Of a stretch of 64,000 bases of DNA, positions 33,273 through 44,599 are shown piece after piece. The stretch covers positions 2,874,001 through 2,938,000 of the forward strand of contig JAWHQI010000001.1 in the NCBI GenBank assembly GCA_033032865.1, written 5' to 3'. The notes below the pieces were generated by a model. It saw only the letters and a program-made list of their open reading frames with translations, made no database searches and had not been told where the DNA came from. The stretch is from Dactylorhiza incarnata. Its lineage: Eukaryota; Streptophyta; Magnoliopsida; Asparagales; Orchidaceae. Position 1 is the stretch's first letter; each line of letters begins with the position of its first letter. Both the position numbers and the translations under genes were made by a program.

Positions 33273-34801
33273 GTTGGAACCTTAATTTTGGTTTGAGTTA
33301 GGATCCATCTTTAATGTCTAAGTTTCTATCATAACACATCTTATAACTTAGAATAAATCCCATTAAGATAGAAGGCTGAAAATATATATAATTAATAGGC
33401 TGAGAAAATAAGAGAAAGATAAAAATTATATATGTTCTCTGCATTAGACGAACGACTATCAGCGTTCGACAAACGGCGCTCTGCGATCGACGAAAGATGT
33501 TCATTCTGCACTCGATGAAATCCAGCTATCTCAGCGGTCGACGATCCCGTCTCAGCGGTTCAGTGGTCGACGAACAGATTGTCTCAGCGGTCGACGAACA
33601 GACCCCGTCTCAGTGGTCGACGAAAAGTTGTGTTCGACGATCTCAAGTCTGCATTCGACGAATCTTCAACAGAAGCTCAGAACGACGAATTAAATGTTCA
33701 GATCGATGAACTTGAAGTTGAGCTCGATGAATTTCTACCAGCTTTATAATTTAGATATTCTCAGTTCGACTAATATTCTTATATCTGATTAAAGCAATAT
33801 TTTATCATTTCGATTTATATATTGCTATTTATTGATGCCTTAACATTATAGCCGTTGCAGCACTAAATGTTATAGCCGTTGCAGCACTAAATATTATAGC
33901 CGTTGCAGATAAGCAAAAGACGGCAATTTATCTTCTCGATGAATCTAGGAAATGAAAGAGATATTATCTCCTTCCTTGTCGGGCAAGAATTCAAATTAGC
34001 CTGAAGCCTTCTCCAGAATATATACAAAAAGAGAAGAGCAGGGAAGTACAATAAGAGAGAACAAGAAAAGAGAGAAAGGAATAAAAAAAAATAGGAAGAG
34101 AAAACCAGAGAAGCAAAAAGAAGAAGCAGATCTAATATATTATTTATCTTCTTTTTGCTAACTCTTCTTTGCAGAACATATTCATCCTGAGACACCAATC
34201 AATATCATTTGCTCAGGATCAAAACTGCAGAAGAAGAAAAGAGTTATTACAATCAAGTGAAGAAGCCTCCACAAGCTGTCATCTATCTCAATCAGACAGG
34301 GGGGGGGGCTCTTCAACATCATCTACAAAGATCCAATCTCAACAACCCATCGAGATCATCAAGAGTCTTCTCAAAAAAGAGAAGAACAATATACATTTTT
34401 TGTTTTCCCTTTTTACCTGTATAAAGGGTTATAACTCCCTTCAAAAGTTAATGTCATTGGTGGCAGGCCACCTTATCAAAAACCTATAGTTGGGTTAGAG
34501 CACCTGATCAAAATCTCCCTTGGTGTGTGGACACCTGATCAAAAACCCCTTGGTGGCAGGGCACCTGATCAACAACCTATAGTGGATTCCTACCAAGTGT
34601 AGTAGAAGAGTAGATGTACCCAGGTTTAGTGGGGAACTACTATATTTCTTTGTGTCATCTGTGATGCTTTTTGTGATGTGCTGATATCTGTGATTTGTGT
34701 TAATTTGTTTTTCATAACTCACTTAATTACACATACTTATATATCACTATCTTGAAATAACCTAAAAACAGCTTTTAACTTAAGAACTAAACTCACTTTC
34801 A
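33273..34801 (+). repeat. Copia G 5' LTR
   Basis: Carries the TTCGACGAA array (about 33435-33730), a direct repeat of TATAGCCGTTGCAGCACTAA (33849-33890; a single unit in the 3' LTR), a TATA-like ATATATACAAAA near 34014 and several CACCTGATCAAAA repeats (34500-34575). Short frames here are not genes. Confidence 0.93.
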
Positions 34802-34966
34802 ATTGGTATCAAAGCAAGGTTGATTATATTAATCGCCTTCAACTGATATTCAATTGCACTTTCAATTGGTATCAGAGGGTAGTTGATTATTTATACAGGC
34901 TAACACCTGAATCAAAAAGATCATTTAGTTCTTAATTTTTTTTTTAAAAGGTTTTTCTAAAATCTA

Positions 34967-35494
34967 ATGGCACAAGTAGAATTTTCAAATACACCAATCT
35001 GTAACTTGGATAGATTTTCTTTATGGCAAGTTAGAATTAAATTATATATGAATGTCATAGATGAAGATATTTACAAATCTATTTTGCCAGGACCTCCATC
35101 TTCAATTTCTTCAATAGATGCTCAAGAAAAGCTGAAAAGTTCTGATGCAAAGGCCATGGACATATTGGCTCAATCAATGTCAAAAGACATTCTTCAAAGA
35201 GTTGCTGATTGCACTTCAGCAAGGGGCATCTGGAACTCCCTCTCAAGGATGGTAAATGAATCTTCTTCCACTTCTTCCACTAACTGTATTTTTGATGCAG
35301 AACCATTTTCAAGATCAAGTGAAGAAGAAGAAGAAGAACAAAAAGCTAGAGCTTTCTGCATGTTGGCCATATATGGCTCAAACCACATCTCAGATGCAGA
35401 AAAAGTAAATGAGGTAACTTCAAATCCCAACTCTACCTCTAAAAATTACAAATCAGGTTTTAAAATTCTATATACATATATAATAAAATCTTAG
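34967..35494 (+). pseudogene. Copia G truncated gag
   Basis: Starts MAQVEFSNTPICNLDRFSLW, close to the copia A gag start. It keeps the first capsid helices (IDEDIYKSILPGPP, AKAMDILAQSMSKDILQRV, GIWNSLSRMVNESS), then jumps into the Ser/Glu-rich tail (SEEEEEEQKARAFCMLA). The central capsid and the zinc knuckle are deleted. A further frame with coiled-coil-like sequence (35500-35650) follows a stop. It probably relied on a helper such as copia A. Confidence 0.85.
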
Positions 35495-36287
35495 AAGGAA
35501 ATTATAAAAGAGTTCATAGAAATAAATATTTTAATTCCTGGAAATAATAAACTTAAAGAAAATTTGAAAAACTCAGAAGAACAAATTATTTCTTTGAAAA
35601 ATAAGTCAATTAAGGCTAAAGAAAAAGAAATATTTTATTTTCAGCAAAATCAAAATAATTTTTCAAATTTATATTTTAATGAGATAAAAAGGCCAATATA
35701 TCTAATTATAAGGCATTTGTTTTTATCTATTTTAAAACTTTTATAATTAAACAGCAATTCTAAGATTCATATAAATTTTTCTATCTTAAAAACAAAGTCA
35801 GATAACTTCACATTCTTACAGATTTTCTCCAAAATCATGTTGAGCATTCTACTCAGATTGCATAGATCAGAAATGATTAGAGCACTAAGTGTAAGTCTCT
35901 TTTGATTAAGGGGATTCTATAGAAAGAAGGTATCAGGCAATGTTTTTCTAAATTTTAAAAATTCCTTAGAATTCATTAACAGCTGTAGCAATTCAATTCA
36001 TTTCATTAAAATCCTATTTAAAAATAAAACCTAGGAAATCAGAATTGCTTAAATGTATTTTAAAAGAAGAAGAAACAATATAATTTATGATTAAATGTTT
36101 TCAAAAAGAACAAATAAATTCTTCTATTTCTAAACAAACTTTATATTATTCTCAGAAATAATCTCTGACCCTTAAACCTTAAGTTATTAAAGACTTTTTA
36201 TGCTTAGGTATCCTAAACCAAATAGGGGGAGATTATTAGAACCTAGTCTTAATTTGGATTAGGATCCCAACTCAAATAGGGGGAGAT

Positions 36288-37786
36288 TGTTGGAACCTTA
36301 GTTTTGATTTGAGTTAGGATCCATCTTTAATGTCTAAGTTTCTATCATAACACATCTTATAACTTAGAACAAATTTCATTAAGATAGAAGGCTGAAAATA
36401 TATATAATTAATAGGGTGAGAAAATAAGAGAAAGATAAAAATTATATATGTTCTCTGCGTTCGACGAACTACTATCGGCGTTCGACGAACGGCGCTCTGC
36501 GGTCGACGAAAGATGTTCATTCTGCGCTCGATGAAATCCAGTTATCTCAGCGTTCGATGATCCCGTCTCAGCGGTTCAGCGGTCGACGAACAGATTATCT
36601 TAGTGGTCGACAAACAGACCCATCTCAGCGGTCGACGAAAAGTTGCGTTCGACGATCTCAAGTCTGTGTTCGACGAATCTTCAACAGAAGCTCAGAACGA
36701 CGAATTAAATGTTCAGATCGACGAACTTGAAGCTGAGCTCGACAAATTTCTACCAGCTTTATAATTTAGATATTCTCAGTTCGACTAATATTCTTATATC
36801 TCATTAAAGCAATATTTTATCATTTCTATTTATATATTGCTATTTATTGCTGCCTTAACATTATAGCCATTGCAGCACTAAATATTATAGCCGTTGCAGA
36901 TAAGCAAAAGACGGCAATTTATCTTCTCGAGGAATCTAGGAAATGAAAGAGATATTATCTCCTTCCTTGTGTGGCAAGAATTTAAATTAGCCTGAAGCCT
37001 TCTCCAGAATATATACAAAAAGAGAAGAGCAGAGAAGTAGAATAAGAGAGAATAAGAAAAGAGAGAAAGGAATATAAAGAAACAGGAAGAGAAAACCAGA
37101 GAAGCAAAAAGTAGCAGATCTAATATATTATTTATCTTCTTTTTGCTAACTCTTCTTTGCAGAACATATTCATCCTGAGACACCAATCAATATCATTTGC
37201 TCAGGATCAAAACTGCAAAAGAAGAAAAGAGTTATTACAATCAAGTGAAGAAGCCTCCACAAGCTGTCATCTATCTCAATCAGACAGGGGGAGCTATTCA
37301 ACATCATCTACAAAGATCCAATCTCAACAACCCATTAGGATCATCAAGAGTCTTCTCAGCAAAGAGAAGAACAATATACATTTTCTGTTTTCCCTTTTTA
37401 CCTGTATAAAGGGTTATAACTCCCTTCAAAAGTTAAAGTCATTGGTGGCAGGGCACCTTATCAAAAACCTGTAGTTGGGTTAGAGCACCTGATCAAAATC
37501 TCCCTTGGTGTGTGGACACCTGATCAAAAACCCCTTGGTGGCAGGGCACCTGATCAACAACCTGTGGTGGATTCCTACCAAGTGTGGTAGAAGAGTAGAT
37601 GTACCCAGGTTTAGTGGGGAACTACTATATTTCTTTATGTCATCTGTGATGCTTTCTGTGATGTGTTGATATCTATGATTTGTGTTAATTTGTTTTTCAT
37701 AACTCGCATAATTACACATACTTATATATCACTATCTTGAAATAACCTAAAAAGAGCTTTTAACTTAAGAACTAAACTCACTTTCA
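36288..37786 (+). repeat. Copia G 3' LTR
   Basis: Very similar to the 5' LTR, including the TTCGACGAA array at 36455-36750. Differences concentrate at CpG sites of the array and in one missing TATAGCCGTTGCAGC unit. The polypurine tract AATAGGGGGAGAT directly precedes it. Confidence 0.93.
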
Positions 37787-38135
37787 AGTTCAATAAGGAG
37801 CAGATTGTGCGGTCTGTGGATGAGGTCTGATAGTTCGCAGGTCATCAAGCTTGCTCTGTTCGTGCAGTCTCAGGGATAGTCGTGCGGTCGGACTGTTCGA
37901 GCGGCCTGGCGGTCACTGTTTTGGCAGTTCGCTGGCGGCTTGTTTTTTTTCTTGTGCTTCTCTCCTTTGTGATTCTTATAAATCATGTCTCGTCATGTAT
38001 GTCTCGAACTGTAAAGAGATAGTTAATATAAGAGCACTATTCTATCTTCCCATTGTCACTGATTGCCATACTTGTGGATTGTGTTGAAGTGTTCCACATA
38101 TTACTTCACTCTTTTACCTCAAAAAAATTTTAACA

Positions 38136-38666
38136 GCTGGATCCATCTAAACCAGACCTTTTATAAGGCTAAGTGTAGGGTTATTAGGGAATGTGACCTT
38201 TCGGTCGTGTAGTAAAACAAACTGGCCCTCTAAACACCTACCACTTGTTGAGTCATCACACTCTATCGGTGTGTCGACTAAGCTAATATCGAAGACCCAC
38301 CACATTCTATGCACATGCAATTATGTATCATCTCTATCATCCAAGCCTCGCAGGACTAACAAGTCCTCTATTACATATTCACCGAGCCTATTGCTCGCAG
38401 GACCAACCCGTCCTTAATAAATTCTTAGCATACGGCTCCAAGGACTGACTTGCCCTTCAACTCTATGAACTACCATTCACCAAAGATTTGTGTGTACATA
38501 AGAATCATTCACCTTCCCTAAACAATCTAATCTTTTCTACTCTTAAGTTAAACTTAGATGTTTAGGGTGAATCTTGGAATTCCCGAGGTCTACACAATGA
38601 AGGGCTCGCAACTGTACTAGGAGGTATGATGAGCTGACATCCCAAACCTCCATTTCTTAAGATATT
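38136..38666. other. Repeat-derived flank, possibly gypsy I LTR continuation
   Basis: Continues the DNA interrupted by copia E at 26841. Contains two similar blocks, CTCGCAGGACTAACAAGTCC and CTCGCAGGACCAACCCGTCC. 38571-38650 matches blocks near 7989 and 17350 (minus). No gene is seen. Confidence 0.4.
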
Positions 38667-40545
38667 TATTATTATTAGTGGCTACCCATACCTCTCACTC
38701 TCTCTCTGATTGCTTTAGAGCCCTGAGGTGGATTATAGTTAATTGGGGGAGCGTCGATCATTAATTGAACCTCAACGTTGTCCCATATTTGTTGACTGAC
38801 TACTCCTACACTCATCATCACATGACCATTATCTAGGTCCTAACTCCAGAAGCTTAACATACTACATTATTGTCGGTAACTCATATCATCTCGTCCCTCG
38901 TTCTATTCTTAACAATTTTGTCATCAAGCATTTTTACTAACCACACCCCAATCATAAATTTTGAGAGTTGATACAAAATGAATTGACATGCTAATCATCT
39001 TATGTTGTACATGATAGTTCCACGGTTGTTGGGTCTATGTATGATGAAAAAAAAAGAGTCCAAATCACTCAATATAGTTTTACCATTCGCATACCAACTT
39101 TGATTTCAGGTGTAATCTAAGGCTCTCATGAAGTGTATATGATTCTCATGTTCAAAGGAATTAAAATTAATTCCTGAAGTTCTACATGTCAATTAATATC
39201 ATCATAATTAGTCTTTTTCATTTTCCATTAAAGAGCCTAATTATTTATCCTTTCATAATTATTTATTGACTTCCAATTTCAACATGAGGTATTGTTTTAT
39301 GGTGGTTATCTATGCTACAAAATTTTCCAGAGTTTCACATAGGTCAAATATCAATATTTCCAGAATTTGGTAATTTTTCTAATTTATCTACTGAAAATAT
39401 TGAATAATACAAAAATTGGGTTCTAAACAATCTTTACAAAGGATCACCATGTTTTATTCAACTAAAAATTACAGGAAAAATTTCCATGACTCATAAATGA
39501 TCCAAAATGAACTCCTACTGAATTTCATTATTTTCCAGACAGAAATAATCACATAATCTAATTTTACTAAATGTAGTCATAAATACATTAACATTAGTAT
39601 AAAATATTCCAGTCATTAAATAAATATCCAAAGATTCTACAATGGTTATAAATGGCCATGTATATATTCTAACAGAGGTTCATATTTTTCCAACATTTAT
39701 TTCCAATAGTAATAATTAAATATTCAAAATCATGAATATTCAACATAATGAAGGAGCTACTGATTAACCTTATCCAAAAATTGAAATAAAAATCTCAGAG
39801 GTTCATTTTGATCTAAAAAGTATACTAACAATTGTTCATATTTTTAACAAGTTATTTTGTCACACTTATATTATTTATAACCCATAGTGACAAATTAAAT
39901 TAATGTCATTTAGGGGAATAATTAACTCCAAAAATTCCAGAAATGTTTCTACATTTGACCTATGTATCCAAGTGCCTGAGTTTGGTAATTTTCCCTAATC
40001 ATTTTGGTCTCAAATATTTCATTAAAGTGTAAGTGAGAGTATTTGATTTAAATATAAATACTTAGGAAAATCATTTTCAAATTCTCAGAGATGATACACA
40101 TCACTATTTCACATACATGCACAATTTCTCACAAACATGCATCAGGGGATTCAAGGGGAATCACAAAAACAAGTAGAATGTGATATATGCACATCACCCC
40201 TTTCATAGACTACCCTGAATGTGAAGTTTCCCCAACATGCACTAACCCAAATGGTCTATAATTTTGACCAGGGTCAAATTATGACCTAACCAAGAACCCA
40301 CCAAAAATTTGGATGGGTTTGAGGTCATTTATTCACATAATTAATACATGCATCACTAATTAATTAATTTATTAAACTTTAGAAAAATAGTTTCCAAAAA
40401 TTACCATTTTTGGTCAAAGGGTGCACTGGGACATAACACCTACATGGCTGAAATTTCATCTCATTTGGGTGAGGGGTTTGATGGTGTCACTCAAAATAGT
40501 TTCTAGGGTTCACTTTATACACCCTGCACCAAAATAGGTGCCCAG
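38667..40545. repeat. Dispersed repeat, copy 2
   Basis: Homologous end to end with 4406-6392 (see copy 1), with only about seven CT units instead of more than 40. The right edge of shared sequence is CACCAAAATAGGTGCCC. No coding domain in either copy. Confidence 0.85.
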
Positions 40546-42300
40546 GGAGTTGAGGTCTACCAAATCACCTGAAACAAATTCCTATGTGTAATTAAGACAT
40601 AGATCTACATTTTTTATGCTAAAGACTTTCCTTAGTTCAGGCTCTAAGGTATCAAAATAATTCCTTGAACCTACTGCATGAAATGTGATAATAACACACA
40701 AATTAGCTAAATGCACTCCAACTCCCCATACACCATTATCACATGCAAGTGGAATTTACCAATATGCAGAGGTCCAAATGACCTCATATTTTTACCAGTG
40801 ACTGAAAATGACCTAGTAAACACACAACCCAAGATTTGGGGTAATTTGACCTAGGCCGGCCTCATTAATTTCAAAGATGCGAAAAATCCCATTTCTTACA
40901 AAACTATAAAAAAATGATGCCCAAAAATTCTGATTTTGGGGCAGAGGATGTGGCTATCACATATACTTGCATGGCCAAATTATTAGGCCCATGCAATTAA
41001 CATGTGAAGTATATTCACATTTTAATGACTGGCCCTCCCTTAGGACACATCTCAGTAAAATGCCCTTTGTGGGGACTGTACAGCTCCAAATGGTGTGATT
41101 CAAAATCCTATAGAATATAAACACCAAGGGCTACCACATTTGTTTCTGGCCAGTTTTCCTAAACAATATTTAAGTGGCCTAAAATTGAGCAAGAACATAT
41201 AGAAATAAGTGTGAGAGAACATTTCATTTCATTGAGCTTGGCCTGCAGATAGCCATCACGCCAAGATCTAACGGCTATCAGCCCGTCTTCAAGCTCCAGC
41301 CAAAGGATAGGATTATCCCATCCTGAGCCATTTTCAAGAGCCATTTCCCAGCCACCTGAGCACTCTCCAGGCCGGCAGCCACCACCACATGCGCGTATGT
41401 GGTGGCTGTCATTGGGTGGTGGTTTGCTAGCCGGTGGTGGTTTGCCAGCCGGCGGTGGCTGGAATAGGAATTTAGGGGAGGGACTAATCGACACAAAACC
41501 GAGCTAATTTCTCTCTTGATTCATGCTCGTTTGAGCTCGAATCAATCCTACATGCTTCTAGATCTAGCATAGAGGGAGGGAGCAAGGAAACCTGCCTGGT
41601 TTGAAGACATGTTCCTAGTGATTCTCTTGGGTTCCATAACTGACCTTGTAAACTTGAGAGCAATGGTGATCCCTCTCTCTAGTGGATAATTTCTTATCCA
41701 AAGATGGGGCTTCTTCCTCTCTCAACTCACTGAAGCTAGTGGGAGATTTAAATGAGGATGGGGGAGGCTATATCTCACGTTGCCATTAAGGTACCTCTCG
41801 GCCACCAAATGAGTAACCTGAACCCCACTCCAGTTGGCCTCCTCTCCATGCCATTTCAGCAGGAATTTACTATGGCAGCTGAGAGAAGCCATAAGGAAGA
41901 GGAATTGAGTGCCAATTGGCACTCATTCCATGTTTTCCTCTTTTTGGCTTCTTTTGAATTTAGGGCTAACTTAAATTCAACCATAATTCCCCTCCCATTT
42001 TCATATATCTGAAATTATTCAGAGAATAGAATTATGGGCTTTGTGATTGGGCCCAAACATTGGGCTAAACCCAATGGATTTTTGAGGTTTGGGCTCACTT
42101 GACCTAAAGGGTTAATTTGGGCTAAGTGCACTTGGGTTGACCCTAGGTCAACTAAGGCAATATGGATAACCCACATTGGTGGCTTTGGGTCTTTTGATAC
42201 CATCCAAGATGAATTGTGGCTTGGTGTGACCAATTTAGAGTAATTTTACCTAATTAGGTCAAATTAGGCAAAGTGGGCCCAATGGTGATTTTGGCCTAAT
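40546..42300. other. Unassigned repeat-like sequence
   Basis: AT-rich with one GC-rich patch at 41280-41480 (Pro-rich frames on the minus strand, e.g. 41159-41494). Neither frame has a recognisable domain, and both read through short GGTGGTTTGCTAGCCGG-type repeats. No gene is called. Confidence 0.4.
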
Positions 42301-42309
42301 CCATGGACT

Positions 42310-42760
42310 TGGTTTGACCCAATGAGTTATTAGTGATCCATTGACCCCCCCCCCCCCCACACACACACACAGACTTAGGGGTTAGGAAGGTTTCGTTGAG
42401 GTCACATTGGCCATTTGAAAGCTAATTGACCCTAATTAGAGAGGTTTGACCCATTAGGGACAGGTTTGACTTTGGTCAACTTGACCATTTTGATTGAACT
42501 CAATGAGTTGATTTGGGTCAATTGACCTCCCTCAAGGGTTAGGAGAGTTTGGGTGAGGTCAATTTGGTCATATAGGAGCTTATTGACCCTAATTAGAGAG
42601 ATTAGACCCCTTTAGGGTTAGGGTTGACTTTGGTCAACTTTGCCAATTTGGTTGATACCAATGGGTCCATAGTGACCTATTGTTCTCCTTGAAGGATTAT
42701 GAGGGTCAAGGTGAGGTTATATTGACATATTGAAGCTCATTTGGTTAACCCTAGGCTAGG
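42310..42760. repeat. Tandem repeat, period roughly 150-180 bp
   Basis: About two and a half to three diverged copies. Each contains a block like TTGACTTTGGTCAAC, then ...TTGACC, then GGGTTAGGA, then GAGGTCA. A poly-C run followed by (CA)n lies in the first copy near 42345-42370. Confidence 0.65.
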
Positions 42761-43418
42761 TGACCTTAAATTATTAAATTGTAGACCAAGGCGTTTTGAT
42801 CTTGCCACTTAGACTTCTAAGGCCATTTTGCGTAACCCTAGCATTATGTCATGGCACTTGTCATGATAAAATTCTCTTGGAGTACAAGTTGTTCTAGGTA
42901 TGTTACATGGTGAGCAGTCAAATTCCCTCCGTCCCATAAAGGGGGCGGGCCGCCCACTGGAAGCGTTATGAGGGACGGAGATCAGGGGCTTGCCATCCCC
43001 CAGCCCCAAGGAAACTGGCCCGAGGAAGTGAGTCGGGTGGTCAGTAATGGGAAGGTCTATCACCGCCAAAGAAAGGATGGTGATAGCTGGTTCCGCAGGG
43101 GGACCTGAGATTGGCGACCCCCTTAGCGAATGCCCCGTCAGGGGAGGCACCAGTGAGTGGACATCAGGAGAAAATGAATGAGGGGGACTGCAAGAATCAG
43201 AAGGTTAAACATCTATGGTAAGTCAATCGCAATGCCAAGGTTCAAGGAATACATACTGAGGATCTGGGGGTGAGTGCCCAGGTCCGTGGGGACATTCGCC
43301 CTGTCCTGCTCGGTGGTCGTATGAGCAGGGGAGGTCCTCTCGGTTGCGAGCTGCAAAGGAACAAATCTCCTCGATTAGTTTTTCCGATGGTAGGATAAAG
43401 TTCACCGAAAAGCAAGGG

Positions 43419-43685
43419 CTAAAACTGATGGGTGACATCTAGACCCCTGCCGAGCGGGGATGGAATCCGGGTCACTAGCGAGGGAATTGTGGCCTCGGTT
43501 AGCTCGGGGTGATGTTTCTTGGTACTTGCTCTCCCACCATGTTTTTTGGAGTGGGGTGAGTGCTCCCTGACTAGGGCCATCAGCTTAGTCGCCCCTCCAT
43601 GGGATTTCTCCCTTTGGGCGGCGATGAGGGTCGAAAGGTCTGTAGGTGAAGCCATGGACGGAGGCGAGCAAAAGGTAACTGACAT
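43419..43685 (-). CDS. Hypothetical antisense-type ORF near an LTR promoter
   Basis: A possible 77-residue product from the ATG at 43653 (MASPTDLSTLIAAQREKSHG). A TATAAAT (minus, 43749-43743) and a pyrimidine-rich leader lie upstream, giving it gene-like structure. It is basic and Ser/His-rich with no domain I recognise. Downstream minus frames (43223-43438, 42809-43150) could be further exons or noise. It lies opposite in orientation to the LTR-type promoter at 44260, recalling the antisense ORF of element C. It could equally be a chance frame. Confidence 0.3.
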   Translation of the reverse strand: MSVTFCSPPSMASPTDLSTLIAAQREKSHGGATKLMALVREHSPHSKKHGGRASTKKHHPELTEATIPSLVTRIPSPLGRGLDVTHQF

Positions 43686-43799
43686 GCAGGAAGAAGAGGA
43701 GAGAAGGAAACTCCAGGGAAAGGGTCTGGGTCCATCCCGGGAATTTATAACTTGGTGGTGGGGGCCACCGGAAAGATTCTCCTAGCGAGCTCAGACTCG

Positions 43800-44160
43800 C
43801 AAAAAATAGGATTGCACGGTCTTTCCGAGCCCAGGGTGAGCTCGCAAAGAGCGGGGGTTATGTACAACCGCGTATTTGGCGAGTCGACCCACAGGTGTCG
43901 GCGAGTGCACCTGAGTTGGAGCAGGTGTAGCTCCCTGTGAAATACAACACTCCCTCAGGTAATTGGACTGAGGGGAGAATCTCGTGACTCATAAGGGGAT
44001 TGTCGGTCCTAGGAAAAGAGGTAGGAACCATGCACCGTTGTGAGATTATTTAGCCCCTGGTAGTAAGGGCGAGTGAGTGCGAGTGCCCAGCTCTTTAAGT
44101 TTATTCGGCTCCATGGGCGAGTGCACCAAGGGGGAGCACTCGCCAAGTATTTTTTGTAAT
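43800..44160. repeat. GCGAGTG/CTCGC-motif cluster
   Basis: Repeated GAGCTCGCAAAG, GGCGAGTCG, GGCGAGTGCACC, GCGAGTGCGAGTGCCC and CACTCGCCAAG. They lie upstream of TATAAATA at 44260. Composition resembles the array at 303-785. Confidence 0.55.
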
Positions 44161-44259
44161 TTCAAAACGCGGGTTTTTGCTATCTGCATACCATTTTGGG
44201 TTGTGGATAGAGGAAACCGAAAGGCAGAGGCTGTTATCCGTAGGCTATTTTCAGAATCC

Positions 44260-44267
44260 TATAAATA
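44260..44267 (+). promoter_or_regulatory. TATA box of plus-strand LTR-type promoter
   Basis: TATAAATA followed by GACCCCCATATGC, about 100 bases downstream of the CTCGC cluster. The following 320 bases resemble a U5 leader. The LTR boundaries are not resolved. Confidence 0.5.
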
Positions 44268-44599
44268 GACCCCCATATGCACCATAGAAAAGGATCCAAA
44301 AATTCTGGTTTCTACAGAGAGCTTCTTCTTCCTTGTTATCTGGTTTTCTGAGGTGCCGAGCTCAGTCTTGGTTTGGGAGGGGAAGATCCTTAGATTTTTC
44401 GGGTTTGTGGCAGGACCTCCTCGTTGTTGCTCAGAGGTCTATTTTTGGGATAAGGTTGCCTTGCGAGTGCGCTCATTTCTGAGTGCTCGGTCGTTAGTTC
44501 TGGCTCGTTAGAAGTAAGGGCGAGCAACACCCTTTTGGGGGTCCAAACTCTGTGACTCCAGTTCTCGATTCCATCAACCTGATATTACCATAAAAATAA

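Larger units (their letters stand above)
33273..37786 (+). mobile_element. Copia G: non-autonomous relative of copia A
   Basis: LTRs at 33273-34801 (1529 bp) and 36288-37786 (1499 bp), TGTTGGAACC...CACTTTCA, flanked by perfect AGTTC duplications (33268-33272, 37787-37791). Primer site TGGTATCAAAGC at 34804, with a second TGGTATCAGAGG at 34867. Inside are a shortened gag and a scrap of integrase-like sequence (35905-35945) that matches 52624-52680 of copia A. Protease, most of integrase, RT and RNase H are deleted. A partial duplication of polypurine tract plus LTR start lies at 36218-36270. It inserted into the 3' LTR of copia E. Confidence 0.94.
26842..38135 (+). mobile_element. Copia E: near-complete Ty1/copia element with nested insertions
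   Basis: The 5' LTR is 26842-27936. The 3' LTR is 32105-38135, stretched by a 433-bp TRIM and by copia G. Flanks GCTTG (26837-26841) and GCTGG (38136-38140) form a 5-bp target duplication with one mismatch. The primer site TGGTATCAG is at 27937 and the polypurine tract AAGGGGGAG at 32096-32104. Gag, protease, integrase, reverse transcriptase and RNase H are all present in order but carry stops and frameshifts. It inserted into the gypsy I LTR or its flank. Confidence 0.93.
32105..38135 (+). repeat. Copia E 3' LTR with two insertions
   Basis: LTR sequence lies at 32105-32638, 33072-33272 and 37787-38135. These rejoin to match 26842-27936 once the TRIM (32639-33071) and copia G (33273-37786) are taken out with one copy of each target duplication. 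TATAAATA is at 32427-32434. The palindrome GACCGCGCGGTC of the 5' LTR has decayed here to GACCGAGCGGTC. Confidence 0.9.

Noticed and set aside
41159..41496. Minus-strand Pro-rich ORFs
   Set aside because: Two overlapping frames over short GC-rich repeats, with no domain, leader or promoter evidence.
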